Shown here: piece by piece, positions 1 through 12,818 of the stretch
Layout of the letters: each line of letters starts with the position of its first letter
How positions within the stretch are numbered: the stretch's first letter is position 1
From: Bugula neritina
Taxonomy: Eukaryota > Bryozoa > Gymnolaemata > Cheilostomatida > Bugulidae
Length of the DNA: 64,000 nt
Direction of reading: 5' to 3'
Assembly: GCA_964035545.1 (NCBI GenBank)
Contig: OZ037765.1
Location: 31,401,504-31,465,503, forward strand
Program-made: the position numbers and the translations under genes
Notes under the pieces: model-generated
Told to the model about the DNA's origin: nothing
The model's database searches: none
Seen by the model: only the letters and a program-made list of their open reading frames with translations

Positions 1-264
1 GTTAACTGCGATTTGCATGATTGGTTAGATGAGTGGTCAAAAATATCATTTTTCCTTCTACATGTGGTTCGCAAAGTCCAAGCAGTGACCCCATGGAATA
101 TAATGCGGTTTATAGTCTTTAGCAGATAAGCTACAAGCTAACCTGGGGTGATTGGCTAACTGCCTTACAAGCATTCGGATTTCCTACCAGCTTGTACGGC
201 TTGGATATTGGCTATTGTGAGAGTGAAAGTAAAGACTGCACGAGGGGACTCTTACGCAGACTGT
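1..264. other. Left edge, no feature recognised
   Basis: No exon, tRNA or transposon end is recognised here. Exons 7-10 of the duplicated DHPS gene would be expected to the left of its exon 6 (756-842), but none of the four is present between 1 and 755. In the intact paralogue the corresponding intron is only 109 bp. Confidence 0.4.
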
Positions 265-265
265 C

Positions 266-622
266 GAGTAAGCCTAGGGCCACACTGTGCGTATTTTCGC
301 ATGCGAAAATTAAAATCACGGGTAGCAAAGGTGTCCACTGTAGCGTCAGTGATGCGTGATAAATAAAGCGTTCATTTTTAAATCGCACTCGCTTTCAATA
401 AAACGCAATTTACTGGAATATAGCACTAAATATAGAAATTGGGCTCGCTGAATAGCTACCAGCCAATTAGGTGACGACGACAGAGACGATTCGCACTTGC
501 GTTGAAAATGCAGAGCGACAAGTGCGAAGGTTTTCTCAACGCGCACAGTGGACACCTTTGCTACTTGTGATTTCAATTTTCGCATGCGAAAATACGCGCC
601 GTGTGGCCCTAGGCTTAGTAGG
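266..622. mobile_element. Hairpin MITE-like element
   Basis: About 78 bp at 268-345 recur in inverted orientation at 540-622. Both arms contain the gene-free stretch AAGCCTAGGGCCACAC, the palindrome TTTTCGCATGCGAAAA and GCAAAGGTGTCCACTGT. The arms flank about 195 bp of spacer without coding potential. This is the structure of a short non-autonomous inverted-repeat element. No target duplication was identified, so the superfamily is open. A diverged relative of the spacer lies near 50,640-50,720 (shared GGCTCGCT.AATAG and GCCAATTAG). Confidence 0.6.
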
Positions 623-1183
623 ACCATACATTCCACCCCATCCCACCCACTCACAACCCATTGCATTCTGAAAGGTGCCAGTAGTTCTGTTGCGTAATTG
701 TGGCAAAGCATTATCTGAAAGCATATTAGGCTGCCTACAGATTGAGTGAACATACGTGACAGCACCAGTAGTAGATGCTGCTTTTATCATTAATCTCTTT
801 GCCTAGTCTGTGAATCACTTTTGAAGGTGTCCATTTCATCCCCTACAAGTACAAAAAAGCAGATTTTAAATTATAAAACCACAACACTGCTTACAAAATT
901 AATTCCTGTAAATGAATCTATTCTTGCAGCTTCAAGTTCGATAAATGATCCAAATTGTCTAATATTTCAGCAACATACTGCGGTAATTAAATTTTACACA
1001 GAAAGTATCGTAAAACACAATATGGGTAATTCTCAAAGAATGACCAAGAGCAATATGATGTCATACACTGAGAATTTGATGACTCATCTACCTGGGAGTT
1101 CTGTTCCTCCAACATCTGGTCGAGAATTGGCATTAACCAGTTTTCAAACGTAACATAATTATCATTTGGTACAAGCATGTTAC

Positions 1184-1653
1184 CTGGAAACACAATACAA
1201 CTCGTATTGATTCCCTACAAAATGCTAACTCTGAAGGTTCTCATTTCAAAGCTCTATTCACTTACACAAGGAAATACTAAAGCATAAACTTTTTCTGCTA
1301 CCTAGCACTAGCTTGTTTGTAGTGTTCAAAAGCTTCAGATTGACTCATTCTTATCAACATAATGTCTTTGTATATATTTTACAGCATATAGAAGAAAAAC
1401 GTCTGAAATCTATCATTATACCTGTCCATAATGTATTTTAATAACACATTCCATTTTCTACAAAATTTGATATATTTTTTTGATGCCCATCAAATATTTT
1501 CATGTGAAGAAAATTAAACAAAGAAGACCTTCAATTTGCCGACCAAAATATGTCTCTTGATATGTTGTGCTCTAACAGCAACATACGGCCTTCACATTTT
1601 CAAAACAAATTGATGTAGTAACTATATACTAAAATGAAGATTTTTGAGCCTAT
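1184..1653. other. DHPS-b intron 4
   Basis: AT-rich intron of the duplicated DHPS copy. I see no second gene in it. The region corresponds to the intact gene's intron at 27,764-28,214, with weak similarity only near the exons. Confidence 0.5.
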
Positions 1654-2069
1654 TAACTCTAATTACTCCTTTCTTGCGCAGCTCTTTCCCAGACAAATTA
1701 AATGCACCGATGTAGGAATTCCCTAAACGTTTGATAAAATCTTCTTCAATTCCACCAGCAGTTACAACCAGACAGTCAACCTATAAACACATATCAATCT
1801 ACATCTCCACATGTAATGAAATGGCAAGCCATTAACAAGTTTAACCAGTCATTGGTTGAATTGACTATCAATACATAATGACAGGATTATAACATACATA
1901 GTTAACTACATTGTTAATTTAAGGCCACAATATTACTGCAAAGGCTTATTTACTTTTGGGCTATATTTAAACGACATAGGATTGCCGGAAATCATGAAGA
2001 AAGATGCACACTGAAACACCTACCATGTTATGTTCCACCAGGTATCGGATTGTCTCCCTCACACCACAT

Positions 2070-2293
2070 TGTAATGTTGTAGTAATTAGTGAATCAGAAC
2101 AAGAAACCTGTTTTGTCATCTGTGCTGTTATTTTAACCCTGTTGCAAGAGTCGTGTCAGGTCAGCAACAGGATATATGATTTGCTATGTTTATGTACACT
2201 TATGAAGTTCAATAATAAATCAGTCTAGATCTGTGTGACAAACTACAAAGACATTCCCTTGCTGCTCCTATCATATAATACACTAACATTAAA
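2070..2293 (+). repeat. 5' LTR of the Gypsy element
   Basis: 224-bp direct repeat of 14270-14493. It begins TGTAATGTTG and ends CACTAACATTAAA; the last bases are assigned to the LTR because the target duplication begins directly after them on the 3' side. Near its end it contains AATAAAT, a possible polyadenylation signal. I count about three differences from the 3' LTR, all G/C versus A/T. Confidence 0.85.
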
Positions 2294-2379
2294 ATTGGCG
2301 ACGAGGATAATAGAGGAGGTTTATTTGATGCTCTTTCGGAAGGGGATTGTAGTTTCTAGACAAGGTTCGTAGTATCAAA

Positions 2380-3003
2380 ATGGCTACTGGTAGTGGTAGC
2401 AGTGTGCCAGTGTTTGGTGGTAAAATTGAGACTTATGTGGAAAGGTTAGAAAGTTACTTTGAGTTTCACGGCACCGCCGAAGGCAAGAAAAAGCATGTTC
2501 TTATCATGGGACTCTCAGAAGCTCAATATGAGACCCTGTCAAGTCTCACATCTCCACAGAAGCCAAAGGAGAAGAATTACAATGACTTGGTGACATTGTT
2601 AGAGTCTCACTTTGGTACGGCTACCAACAAGATGGTTGAGAGGGCCAAGTTTCGTGGGGTGAGGAGGACAGATAGCGAGAGTGTAACCGATTATGTGGTT
2701 CGTTTACGAACGCAGGCTAGAACATGTGAGTTTGGTACTATGTTAGATGAAAACTTGCTTGAACAGTTCCGCATTGGTGTCAATAGCAAAGCTGTTCGAG
2801 ATCGTGTTGCTGCTATGGCCACAGAGCAACAGAATGACTTGAAGGAAGTTATAAAGGTAGCCCTTCAGGTGGAAGTTCATGAGAACATTGACAAGTTTTC
2901 TAATAATGATCAACCGGAGACAGTTGGAGCTGTCTCACATGCTCGATCAAAAGTCAAGCCAAATCAGAAGTGTTTTCGCTGTAGCAAGTTTGGACATATG
3001 AGC
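2380..3003 (+). CDS. Gypsy gag, 5' part (interrupted)
   Basis: Gag-like polyprotein start: 208 open codons up to the insertion point of the nested element. An alpha-helical capsid-like domain occupies roughly residues 10-160. It is followed by the first half of a CCHC zinc knuckle (KCFRCSKFGHMS, residues about 197-208). The reading frame then runs into the inverted repeat of the nested transposon and stops at 3051 with foreign residues. The frame resumes at 12819 on the far side. The start at 2380 is the first ATG after the LTR and primer site. This is an LTR-retrotransposon capsid gene, not a host gene; domesticated gag genes exist in animals, but the fresh LTRs argue against that here. Confidence 0.85.
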
Positions 3004-3835
3004 GGGGACGGAGCAATATTCCGAAGGCCCATTAGTCCGAAGGCCCATTAGTCCGAAGGTCCATTAGTCCGAAGGCCCATTAGTCCGAAGGTCCATTAGT
3101 CCGAAGGCCCATTAGTCCGAAGGTCCATTAGTCCGAAGGTCCATTAGTCCGAAAATTAGTAGACACATGATAGTAAAGAGCATCCTCACTGCGAATATCA
3201 TTGATTTCACTCACAATATAGTTTAAGTTCTTGCTCTGTTAATACTGTATGTGGGTGGCCTGCGTGTTGCCTACTTGAGATTGTTTAGCCTGAGATTACA
3301 CTATGACCAGAAAACAGCTGCATCATCTACCAACATTCCATTACGGCTGCTTTATAAACAAAGTACACAGCAAGCTATTCACTAGCTTGTCAGCTAACAA
3401 GCCTGTAATTAATAATGTAATAAAAATCACATTTGCAGTGTATAAATCACTTATATTTTATAGAAAATCTATAAAAGCTATTGAAAATTTCAAAAAAGTT
3501 GCTTTGAGGAACAGAAAGATCTACAACGTGGTTTTAAAATTTCGATTCTATAGCACAATTAGGTGAGGTTTTATTTGGCTGGACTGAATTCTTATATACT
3601 AATAGTGTGGCCCCAGCCAGGCAGTTACATCTAGAAGGTTGCCCTTATCTACATATCTTATGGATATGTTTGGTTTGGTATATTATGGTGTGCAGCTTTG
3701 GTTATTTGATTTTAGAGTAGTGTCCAGGATGTTTATAATTTTTAGTTTTCAATGCATTTTTACAGATATCCCTAATTAAAGATATTTTTAATTACAAAGA
3801 GATATTTTCAATTGAAATAGATATAATATGTATAA
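3004..3835 (+). repeat. Left terminal inverted repeat of the MULE
   Basis: Inverted copy of about 12030-12809. The outermost bases, GGGGACGGAGCAATATTCC, match imperfectly (right end, reversed: GGTGACTAGTCAATATTCC); identity is then high. An 87-codon open frame (3303-3566) lies in the repeat and recurs at 12295-12558. I regard it as a chance frame of a recently copied repeat because it resembles no known family. Confidence 0.85.
3019..3152 (+). repeat. Subterminal 16-bp tandem repeat, left
   Basis: About eight head-to-tail copies of CCGAAGGYCCATTAGT, alternating mainly between GGCCC and GGTCC variants. The right end of the element has about five copies (12706-12793) in the opposite orientation. 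Subterminal arrays of this type may serve as transposase-binding sites; that role is inferred. Confidence 0.85.
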
Positions 3836-3839
3836 TTTA

Positions 3840-4430
3840 ATTAATATAATAATGCAGTTTAGCAGCTTACAGATAATTAAAGAGATTGTATGTGATACCA
3901 AATAATTAACTACCAAGCCAGAGATTTATACTATTACATTCAATAGCAAAATTCTAAAACAAACCATTATTTTTTGACGCTAACTTCAAATGCAACCTTT
4001 TTTATAAGTTATGAGGTGCCCGGTAATTTTTTACAAAAATACAGTACAGTAGACACAAAACGTTTGCTTGGCTTTAATTTTACCGGTTTCATGTTTTTAC
4101 TTTAGTTGTTCAGTTTATAAATAGTCAACATTAAGGGCCTATATAAGCTGACTGACTGTAGCTAGAACAGAATTGCAGTCCCCTGTCATTTTTACACTAA
4201 CTGTAAAATAAGTAATACTTATTAAATGCTAGTAAATTATATAAAAATAGCCAAAAACAAAAAAATAATAAAAAAACTAATACAAAAAGTTACAATTAAC
4301 CTGTTCTATTGAAGCACATTCCAACATTAAATAAATAATAAATTTTATAAATGATAAAAAGATTTATAAGGAATTTTTTAAAATTATATTTAGCAAACAT
4401 CAGTATATCCTAGATGCAAAATTACAATTA
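3840..4430. other. AT-rich MULE interior, no gene
   Basis: No open frame or repeat end is recognised between the left inverted repeat and the nested element that begins at 4430. Confidence 0.4.
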
Positions 4431-5165
4431 GTCTAGAAGTAACCTCCCGAAAAGTGCTCAAAAAATTGGCTTATTACACTTTACTAGGTGGCCACTCAAA
4501 AAAAGTTGTTTCTAGATCAAAATTTTGTGCTGATTCTGAATCTACAAACTCTAGAATTCTATCTCTACCCAAACTCAAGTTATTGCAAAAAACAAATCGG
4601 CATTTTGGATGGGTGATAGAAAAAAATGTGGATTGTGCAAAATAGTATCCAATTTTATCAAGCTATCTTGAAGAAAAAATATTTGTTGAAGTACCAAAAA
4701 TAATTTCCTCTTACTTAGAATTCTATGCTAATACTGAATTTAAAGACTGTAAGAGGCTATCTCAAATTATAACCAAGTTGTTTATATAAACATATATAGT
4801 CTAGAAGTAACCTCCCAAAAAGTGCTCAAAAAGTTGGCTTATTACACTTTACTAAATGGCCACTCAAAAAAAGTTGTTTTTAGATCAGAATTTTGTGCTG
4901 ATTCTGAATCTACAATTTTTAGAATTCTATCTTTACCCAAACTCAAGTTATTGCAAAAAACAAATCGACGTTTTAGATGGGTGATAAAAAGAAATGTGGA
5001 TTGTGCAAAATAGTATCCAATTTTATCAAGCCATCTTGAAGAAAAAATATTTGCTAAAATACCAAAAATAATTGCCTCTTACTTAAAATTCTATGCTGAT
5101 ATTGAATTTAAAGACTGCAAGACGCTATCTCAAATTAAAAATCAAGTTGTTTATATAAACACATG
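4431..5165 (+). repeat. Tandem duplication of a 367-bp transposon end
   Basis: Units 4431-4797 and about 4798-5165 share the terminal sequence and a 63-codon open frame (4454-4645 and 4822-5013). The frame is similar in both but matches no family I know. It is probably not coding, since the continuation of each unit has stops. Confidence 0.75.
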
Positions 5166-5489
5166 TGTTTGTTATGAATCGACATATCGCATGAGGCATA
5201 ATCATGCAGAATAATCATGTATGACCAAGTTATTTATACAAAAATAAAAACAAAGTCATGCTGATGTGTGAAAAAACTATATTTATAAAATCATAGTACA
5301 AAATAAATGTTGAAATGAATAAATATTAAAATATTTTGAGCTCAGCCCAAGTGAACCATTTGCTAGTCTGTCGGTAGCCGTTAAACGTCTGCAAAAATCA
5401 ACAAGATTCTGTAAAATTATTTAGAGGAACAGAAGCATGAAAGATTATCAAAATCAAATTGGTTGCAAGCAGCAAAATATATAACAAAT

Positions 5490-6240
5490 GTTTAAAAATA
5501 GTGCTTTATTATAAAAAAGTATTCTCGCCATCATTGTCACTGCCATCAGTCTCATCAGCTTCTTCCCCAATATAGAGCTTCTTTTCAGACAATCCTTACA
5601 TTGACAAACATCAGTGCATGCACTGCATTTGAGATTTCTGACATCCACATCTTGATATGTTGCAGCTGGTCTTACAGGAGCAGTTTAAACTTTGCAATAT
5701 ACATGTTCAGGTGCGGAAGCTTGAATCATCTACTTTATATTTATGTTGCCATGATTCTCAACAATCTTTTCATAATGTTCTGGGGTGGTGCATCAATATA
5801 GGCTGTTGTCACTCTTCTTCAAATGGCTGCCTGATAATTTGCTCTTTTTACATGCAAATTTAATTCATCTTTTGTTGGAGGCAAACTCTATTAAGTTATT
5901 TTAGACGGTGAATGAAATACAGTGTATCAGACATTATCTATATATATGGATTTCCTGGACATTATCTATATATATGGATTTCCTGCTCCATAAAGCTTAT
6001 AGACAAATTGTTCTATTTCAGCCGCTGTAATGGCTTACAGCTTAAAATACTTCCCAAGGTGTTCAAAGTTTCCCATACATTATGGATATTTTCTCAAAAA
6101 AGAGTAGGCTGTGCGATATCCTTTTCCATAAAAAGCACTATAGTCGAATAAAAACCTGTTGAAGCATGAAATCTACTAAGTGCTGCACACAACTGCGGTT
6201 TGGATTTATTTGCTGCAATGTTGACATCCAAATATCTAAT
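5490..6240 (-). pseudogene. Degenerate transposon-associated protein with Cys-rich C-terminus
   Basis: Conceptual translation of the minus strand, with stops and at least one frameshift, gives an ordered series of motifs. They are SKPQLCAALSRFHASTGF (about 6200-6150), then LPPTKDEL followed by HVKRANYQAAI (about 5880-5823), then a CXC-type cysteine cluster (KTSCNISRCGCQKS, then KCSACTDVCQCKDC, about 5690-5585). From memory, this order matches the C-terminal part of a large, poorly characterised protein family common in invertebrate genomes and usually linked to transposons. The function is unknown to me. The remnant lies inside the inverted-repeat element at 4430-8062 and was probably its gene. 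Confidence 0.6.
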
Positions 6241-6249
6241 ATGATTATG

Positions 6250-8040
6250 GTTTCCTCCCAGATAGACGCTATTTTTATTTTGTTACCATATATATTAATA
6301 TTACCTATATAACTGAGGAATTGATTGCTAATATGCTAATAGCTATATGTAGCTAATAAAATATACTAATACTAACACTAATATATAGTAATACATTATT
6401 AATAGACACTATCTTTAATGGATACTTATTAGCAAAATATATTTTCAAACAACAGACAAGATGTATAAAACAATATACAAAATTAATAAGTTAATGCAAA
6501 TCAAAAGAATTTATTTATGTGCTAAATAACAAGCAATTAATCCAAGTTTATTTAAATACACATATACACTATTTCAATAATATTAAAATAAGTTGCACAT
6601 GAAAATACATTTTACCAAAATAAATAACTAGCGTCTAAGTAGGAAATTTAGTCTAGCCTCTTTCTGGCATGACACCCGTGAAAAAATATAATTGGTAAGA
6701 AGGTAATGTTTTGCAAATAGCGAGACTTGAGATGAAAAGTTGAGATTTGATTATTATACGTGAAATTATGATGTTTATAAGATATTTTGCATGTAAAAAA
6801 GTTTGTGTATCTGCTCCCTCATGATCTAATTGTAAGCATTTGAGTTGTGCTTTCTTAGGAATTCCACCATGTTTGGTAAAATTGTAGCTGAAAGCAGTTA
6901 TTTTTGGTATGCATCAACTATAATAACAATATTGTTCTCTAATATATAATATTTTTACTCCATGTTTCACACAAAAATGCACCAGTCTCAAACTCAGCTT
7001 ATTTTAATTGGTGATAAGAAATTATTATTTTTGTAACAAATGGCACACATGAAAAAAGTACATGCCTATGATCTTTGAATGAGGCAGCCCAAGATCATTT
7101 TTCTAATGGGTGGTCTAAATATAACCATATAATATATTAAAAATTATAGAAAAGCTTTAGGGTATTTCTTCTGTAACTATAACTGAGATAAATTGGCTCT
7201 AGAGTCATTATATCAAGATAGTATAAAAATATGCATTTTAACCAATAGCATTGTTTTAAAAACCAAATTGCTTATGTATATATAGTTCAGCCTAAATTTA
7301 TTGGCAAAGCTCAATTGTACACATTTAAAATATTATCTTCCTGAGTCCAGATCAACCAGCTCATGCTTCTCATTACTTTTTTGTAAAAGTAGTTATTATA
7401 ATAAAAATGGTGAAGAAAATCATTATCAGACACAGCTTTACTTATAATTCGCCTTTTTTTACAGCTGATCAATAATAATGTTTGCCTTATAACTAATAAA
7501 CCCATTCCTTTGCTTGTTTTCGTCCATATAATCCACTTTTTTCAGATTTTTTCACAAGAAAATCACTAGAAATAAACTCAGAGAAGTGAAAAACACATCT
7601 ATGATTAACTGCAAAAGTTTTTGCTTGTATATATAATAAACTAGCTTCAATAATTTCAAGATAATATTTAATGAATTTGGACAAAGTTGTGGGGAAACAA
7701 CTCCTGTAACATTTTAAAGAGTTTTTGTGACTAACCGGGTGGATAGAAAAATTTAGAGTTTTTATAGAAGAAAAGTGAAAAAAGTATCTATAATTATCAG
7801 CAAATTTATTTTGCTTATATAAAATAAAATAGCTTGAATAATTCCAAAATATTTAGCCAATTCACAAAAACGTTAAGAGAAAACAACTCCTGATTAATTT
7901 TAAAAGTTTGAAGCGCTTTTGTGGCTAACTGGGTGCACAGAACAGTCTAGAGTTTTCACAGATTAATTAGGACCCTTCAAACTTTCTATTTCTAAAGAAA
8001 TTGCGTGGCCACCCCTCCAAGTGTAATGAGTGAAAGATAA
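6250..8040. other. Rest of the nested transposon, no gene
   Basis: AT-rich DNA without a recognisable product. Within it a segment of about 200 bp is imperfectly repeated in tandem (about 7565-7760 and 7785-7950; shared GAAACAACTCCTG and GTGGCTAACTGGGTG-like stretches). Confidence 0.45.
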
Positions 8041-8183
8041 TTGGAGGTTACTTCTAGACTAAATGGTTTGCTAGAAACAACACCGGCATGGTAGTCCCTA
8101 GTAACTTAAGTCTTAAATCGAAACTTGGAGGAAGATTTTACCTATTTTCATTTAGTTATGAGTAGCCTATATATATGAGTAGC

Positions 8184-10075
<1,892 letters not shown>

Positions 10076-10080
10076 GTGTA

Positions 10081-10155
<75 letters not shown>
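10076..10155. repeat. (TA)n microsatellite
   Basis: About 70-80 bp of TA repeat directly after the right hairpin arm. Confidence 0.9.
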
Positions 10156-10157
<2 letters not shown>

Positions 10158-10308
10158 TATAAGTATAAAGGTTGCAATTGACTAAGATATTTTATTTAAA
10201 ATCAATTATATCACCTACAAATTTGTTTCGTAGCATGAAATTACTGCCACTCATCAGGGTGATGTATAAAATAGTGAAACAACAGAATTGGAATGTAAAA
10301 AATGTATG

Positions 10309-10856
10309 GATTTAAAATATAGCTAGAGTATTAAAAGCAAAAATAGGCATTATCATAAAACATGCAATTGCATAAGGAAACCAAGCTGCCCACTGAATGG
10401 CAAGTGCTTACTCTCTAATATTATCTACCAGGCCACCATAACATCACCAAACAGCTCAAATACATACATCGGACTATGTGAAACCAACTTTAAAAAGCGC
10501 CTATACAATCACACCTGCTCTTTTAAGCATAAAAGAAACAGAAATGCAACAGAGTTGAGTAAGCATATAATTATGGTATCTAAATGACAAAGGCACCAGC
10601 TACACAATCAACTGGAAGATCATTAGTCATGTGCCCAGCTATAACCCCAACTCTAAACGTTGCATGCTATGCATTTTAGAAAAATATTATATTATATGCA
10701 AACCCAGTCTATGTACATTAAATAAAAGATCTGAGTTAACATCAACATGCAGGCATAGCTCTAAATTTTACTTGAACCGGTTCTAATACATGAGCTTTGT
10801 TTTAAGATAATGCCTATTTTTGCTTTTAATACTCTAGCTATATCTTAAATCCAAAT
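10309..10856 (+). mobile_element. Penelope-like retroelement fragment with inverted flanks
   Basis: A translated stretch at about 10373-10800, with one frameshift near 10570, shows CPLNGKCL, a GIY-YIG-like core (IYQATI, then TYIGLCETNFKKRLYNH), ATELSKHI, then after the shift YLNDKGTSYTINWKI, RCMLCILEKY and LNKRSEL plus TCRHSSKF. This order is typical of the C-terminal endonuclease region of Penelope-like elements. About 50 bp on each side (10309-10360 and 10798-10856) form an inverted repeat (shared AGCTAGAGTATTAAAAGCAA), as Penelope insertions often show. The reverse transcriptase is missing, so this is a 5'-truncated dead copy. Confidence 0.75.
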
Positions 10857-10859
10857 AGT

Positions 10860-11581
10860 ATTTTGTGTCTAGGTTAGGTAAAACCTGATGAATCTAAAAT
10901 TGAAGTTATTAAAAATAATAGGTGTTTGGTATTTAAAAATTTGAATAATTTCCAGCAATTTCTTTTTATCAAAGGTTTGCTCAAAAAGTCACAGTTTTTG
11001 TTAATAATTTATTTCCATTTTTTAGCTTTTAACTTTGTTGCTTTACTGTCCAAAAGAATTAAAATTACTTGGCGTTATTTATCCTGAATAAAGTCGAAAT
11101 TGAAGTAAGCATTTCTGCATACACTTATGTTAGCAATAAAAGCTTTATTTATTAATCTCTATTCATAGTAGTGTATTAGAAGGAGAAATTTGAATTAATG
11201 GTAATAACTTTTGCAAATGAAATTAAAAATATTCGGAAAAAGTCCAAAAGAGCTTTGAATAAAATTTGTTCAACTGATCTGAGAATAAAGTACCTGATGG
11301 CGTAAGTGCTAGTTAAGTTGTTTTTATTGCGAGAGGTGCGCAAATACAAGTATTTGAAAAAACTGCTGCAGGTATAAGTCATATGTATACATGTTTTTAA
11401 TATAAAAGTATTTTCAAAGGAGGCACTAGAATAATTAATTTAAAAGGTGATTAATTATATGTTCCCATTTAACAATAGGGTAGTCATATATTGTATACAT
11501 TGGTTACATATATAGACTAGCCAAACTAATTATAAATATATACTAAGCAAAGATGATAAAAATGTATTTATATAATTCCAG
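10860..11581. other. MULE interior, no gene seen
   Basis: AT-rich sequence between the Penelope fragment and the transposase exon. It could be intron of the transposase gene. No motif is recognised. Confidence 0.35.
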
Positions 11582-11844
11582 GGTTTCACTGCAGATGGAA
11601 TGATACTGTTGGAGTTCGGCATCCATCATTGTGGTATTTCCTAAGGAAACTTAAAGATGAACAACGACTGCTTAATGTTTCATCTGCTGCTGCAAGAAGA
11701 GGAGAGGCACCACTACCAAAAAGGCGAAAATGGAGAGAGCTGGAAAGGAGAATTGAAGCACTGAAGGCAGACTATAATAATGGGGATAGAGATCTGACGA
11801 GTTACTGGAGTGCCATAACTTATGCAATAAAGGCATATGTTTAA
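11582..11844 (+). CDS. MULE transposase, C-terminal exon
   Basis: An exon following a good acceptor (TATAATTCCAG). Its translation begins FHCRWNDTVGVRHPSLWYF and continues FLRKLKDEQRLL, then a PKRRKWRELERRIEALKADY segment, and ends at TAA 11842-11844. The His-Pro-x-Leu-Trp-x-Phe signature followed by a basic, helical region is characteristic of the extreme C-terminus of Mutator-like transposases in animals. The catalytic DDE region and zinc-binding domains should lie upstream but are not found in 3840-11580. The element therefore carries only the last part of the gene. Confidence 0.7.
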
Positions 11845-12029
11845 CTGACTACATAGATGTTTCAGATAGTATTAAACTTTTACTGATGTTTTATTTGTGA
11901 AAATCATTTATTTGATATAATATGTTATTGGTCACAGAGAACTAAATAATGGTGTACATGCAGTTAGATGTATATCATATCCTATAATTATTAGAGATAC
12001 AAATCCACTGAAAATACATTTAGTTAAAT

Positions 12030-12809
12030 TATGCATATATCAGTTTCAATTAAAAATATCTCTTTGTGATTAAAAATATCTTTAATTAGAGATATCTGTA
12101 AAAATGCATTGAAAACTAAAAATTATAAACATCCTGGACACTACTCTAAAATCAAATAACCAAAGCTGCACACCATAATATACCAAACCAAACATATCCA
12201 CAAGATATGTAGATAAGGGCAACCTTCTAGCTGTAACTGCCTGGCTGGGGCCACACTATTAGTAAATAAGAATTCAGTCGAGCCAAATAAAACCTCACCT
12301 AATTGTGCTATAGAATCGAAATTTAAAAACCATGTTGTAGATCTTTCTGTTCCTCAAAGCAACTTTTTTGAAATTTTCAATAGCTTTTATAGATTTTCTA
12401 TAAAATATAAGTGATTTATACACTGCAAATGTGATTTTTATTACATTATTAATTACAGGCTTGTTAGCTGACAAGCTAGTGAATAGCTTGCTGTGTACTT
12501 TGTTTATAAAGCAGCCGTAATGGAATGTTGATAGATGATGCAGCTGTTTTCTGGTCATAGTGTAATCTCAGGCTAAACAATCACAAGTAGGCAACACGCA
12601 GGCCACCCACATACAGTATTAACAGAGCAAGAACTTAAACTATATTGTGAGTGAAATCAATGATATTCGCAGTGAGGATGCTCTTTACTATCATGTGTCT
12701 ACTAATTTTCGGACTAATGGACCTTCGGACTAATGGACCTTCGGACTAATGGACCTTCGGACTAATGGACCTTCGGACTAATGGGCCTTCGGAATATTGA
12801 CTAGTCACC
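12030..12809 (-). repeat. Right terminal inverted repeat of the MULE
   Basis: Inverted copy of 3004-3835. It includes the 16-bp array at 12706-12793 with about five units, three fewer than on the left. Confidence 0.85.
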
Positions 12810-12818
12810 CATATGAGC

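Larger units (their letters stand above)
4430..8062 (-). mobile_element. Nested inverted-repeat transposon remnant with duplicated left end
   Basis: Both ends carry TAGTCTAGAAGTAACCTCC: at 4430 and again at 4797 on the left, and inverted at 8044-8062 on the right. Inside the ends, about 50 more bases match with gaps (TTATTACACTT, TGGCCAC). The left 367 bp (4431-4797) are repeated in tandem at about 4798-5165 with roughly 10 percent difference. A minus-strand protein remnant lies at 5490-6240. No convincing target duplication was found, although both ends could be read as TA-flanked. Confidence 0.65.

Noticed and set aside
3303-3566. 87-codon frame present in both MULE inverted repeats
   Set aside because: The two copies are the same young repeat, so conservation is no evidence of selection, and no family is recognised.
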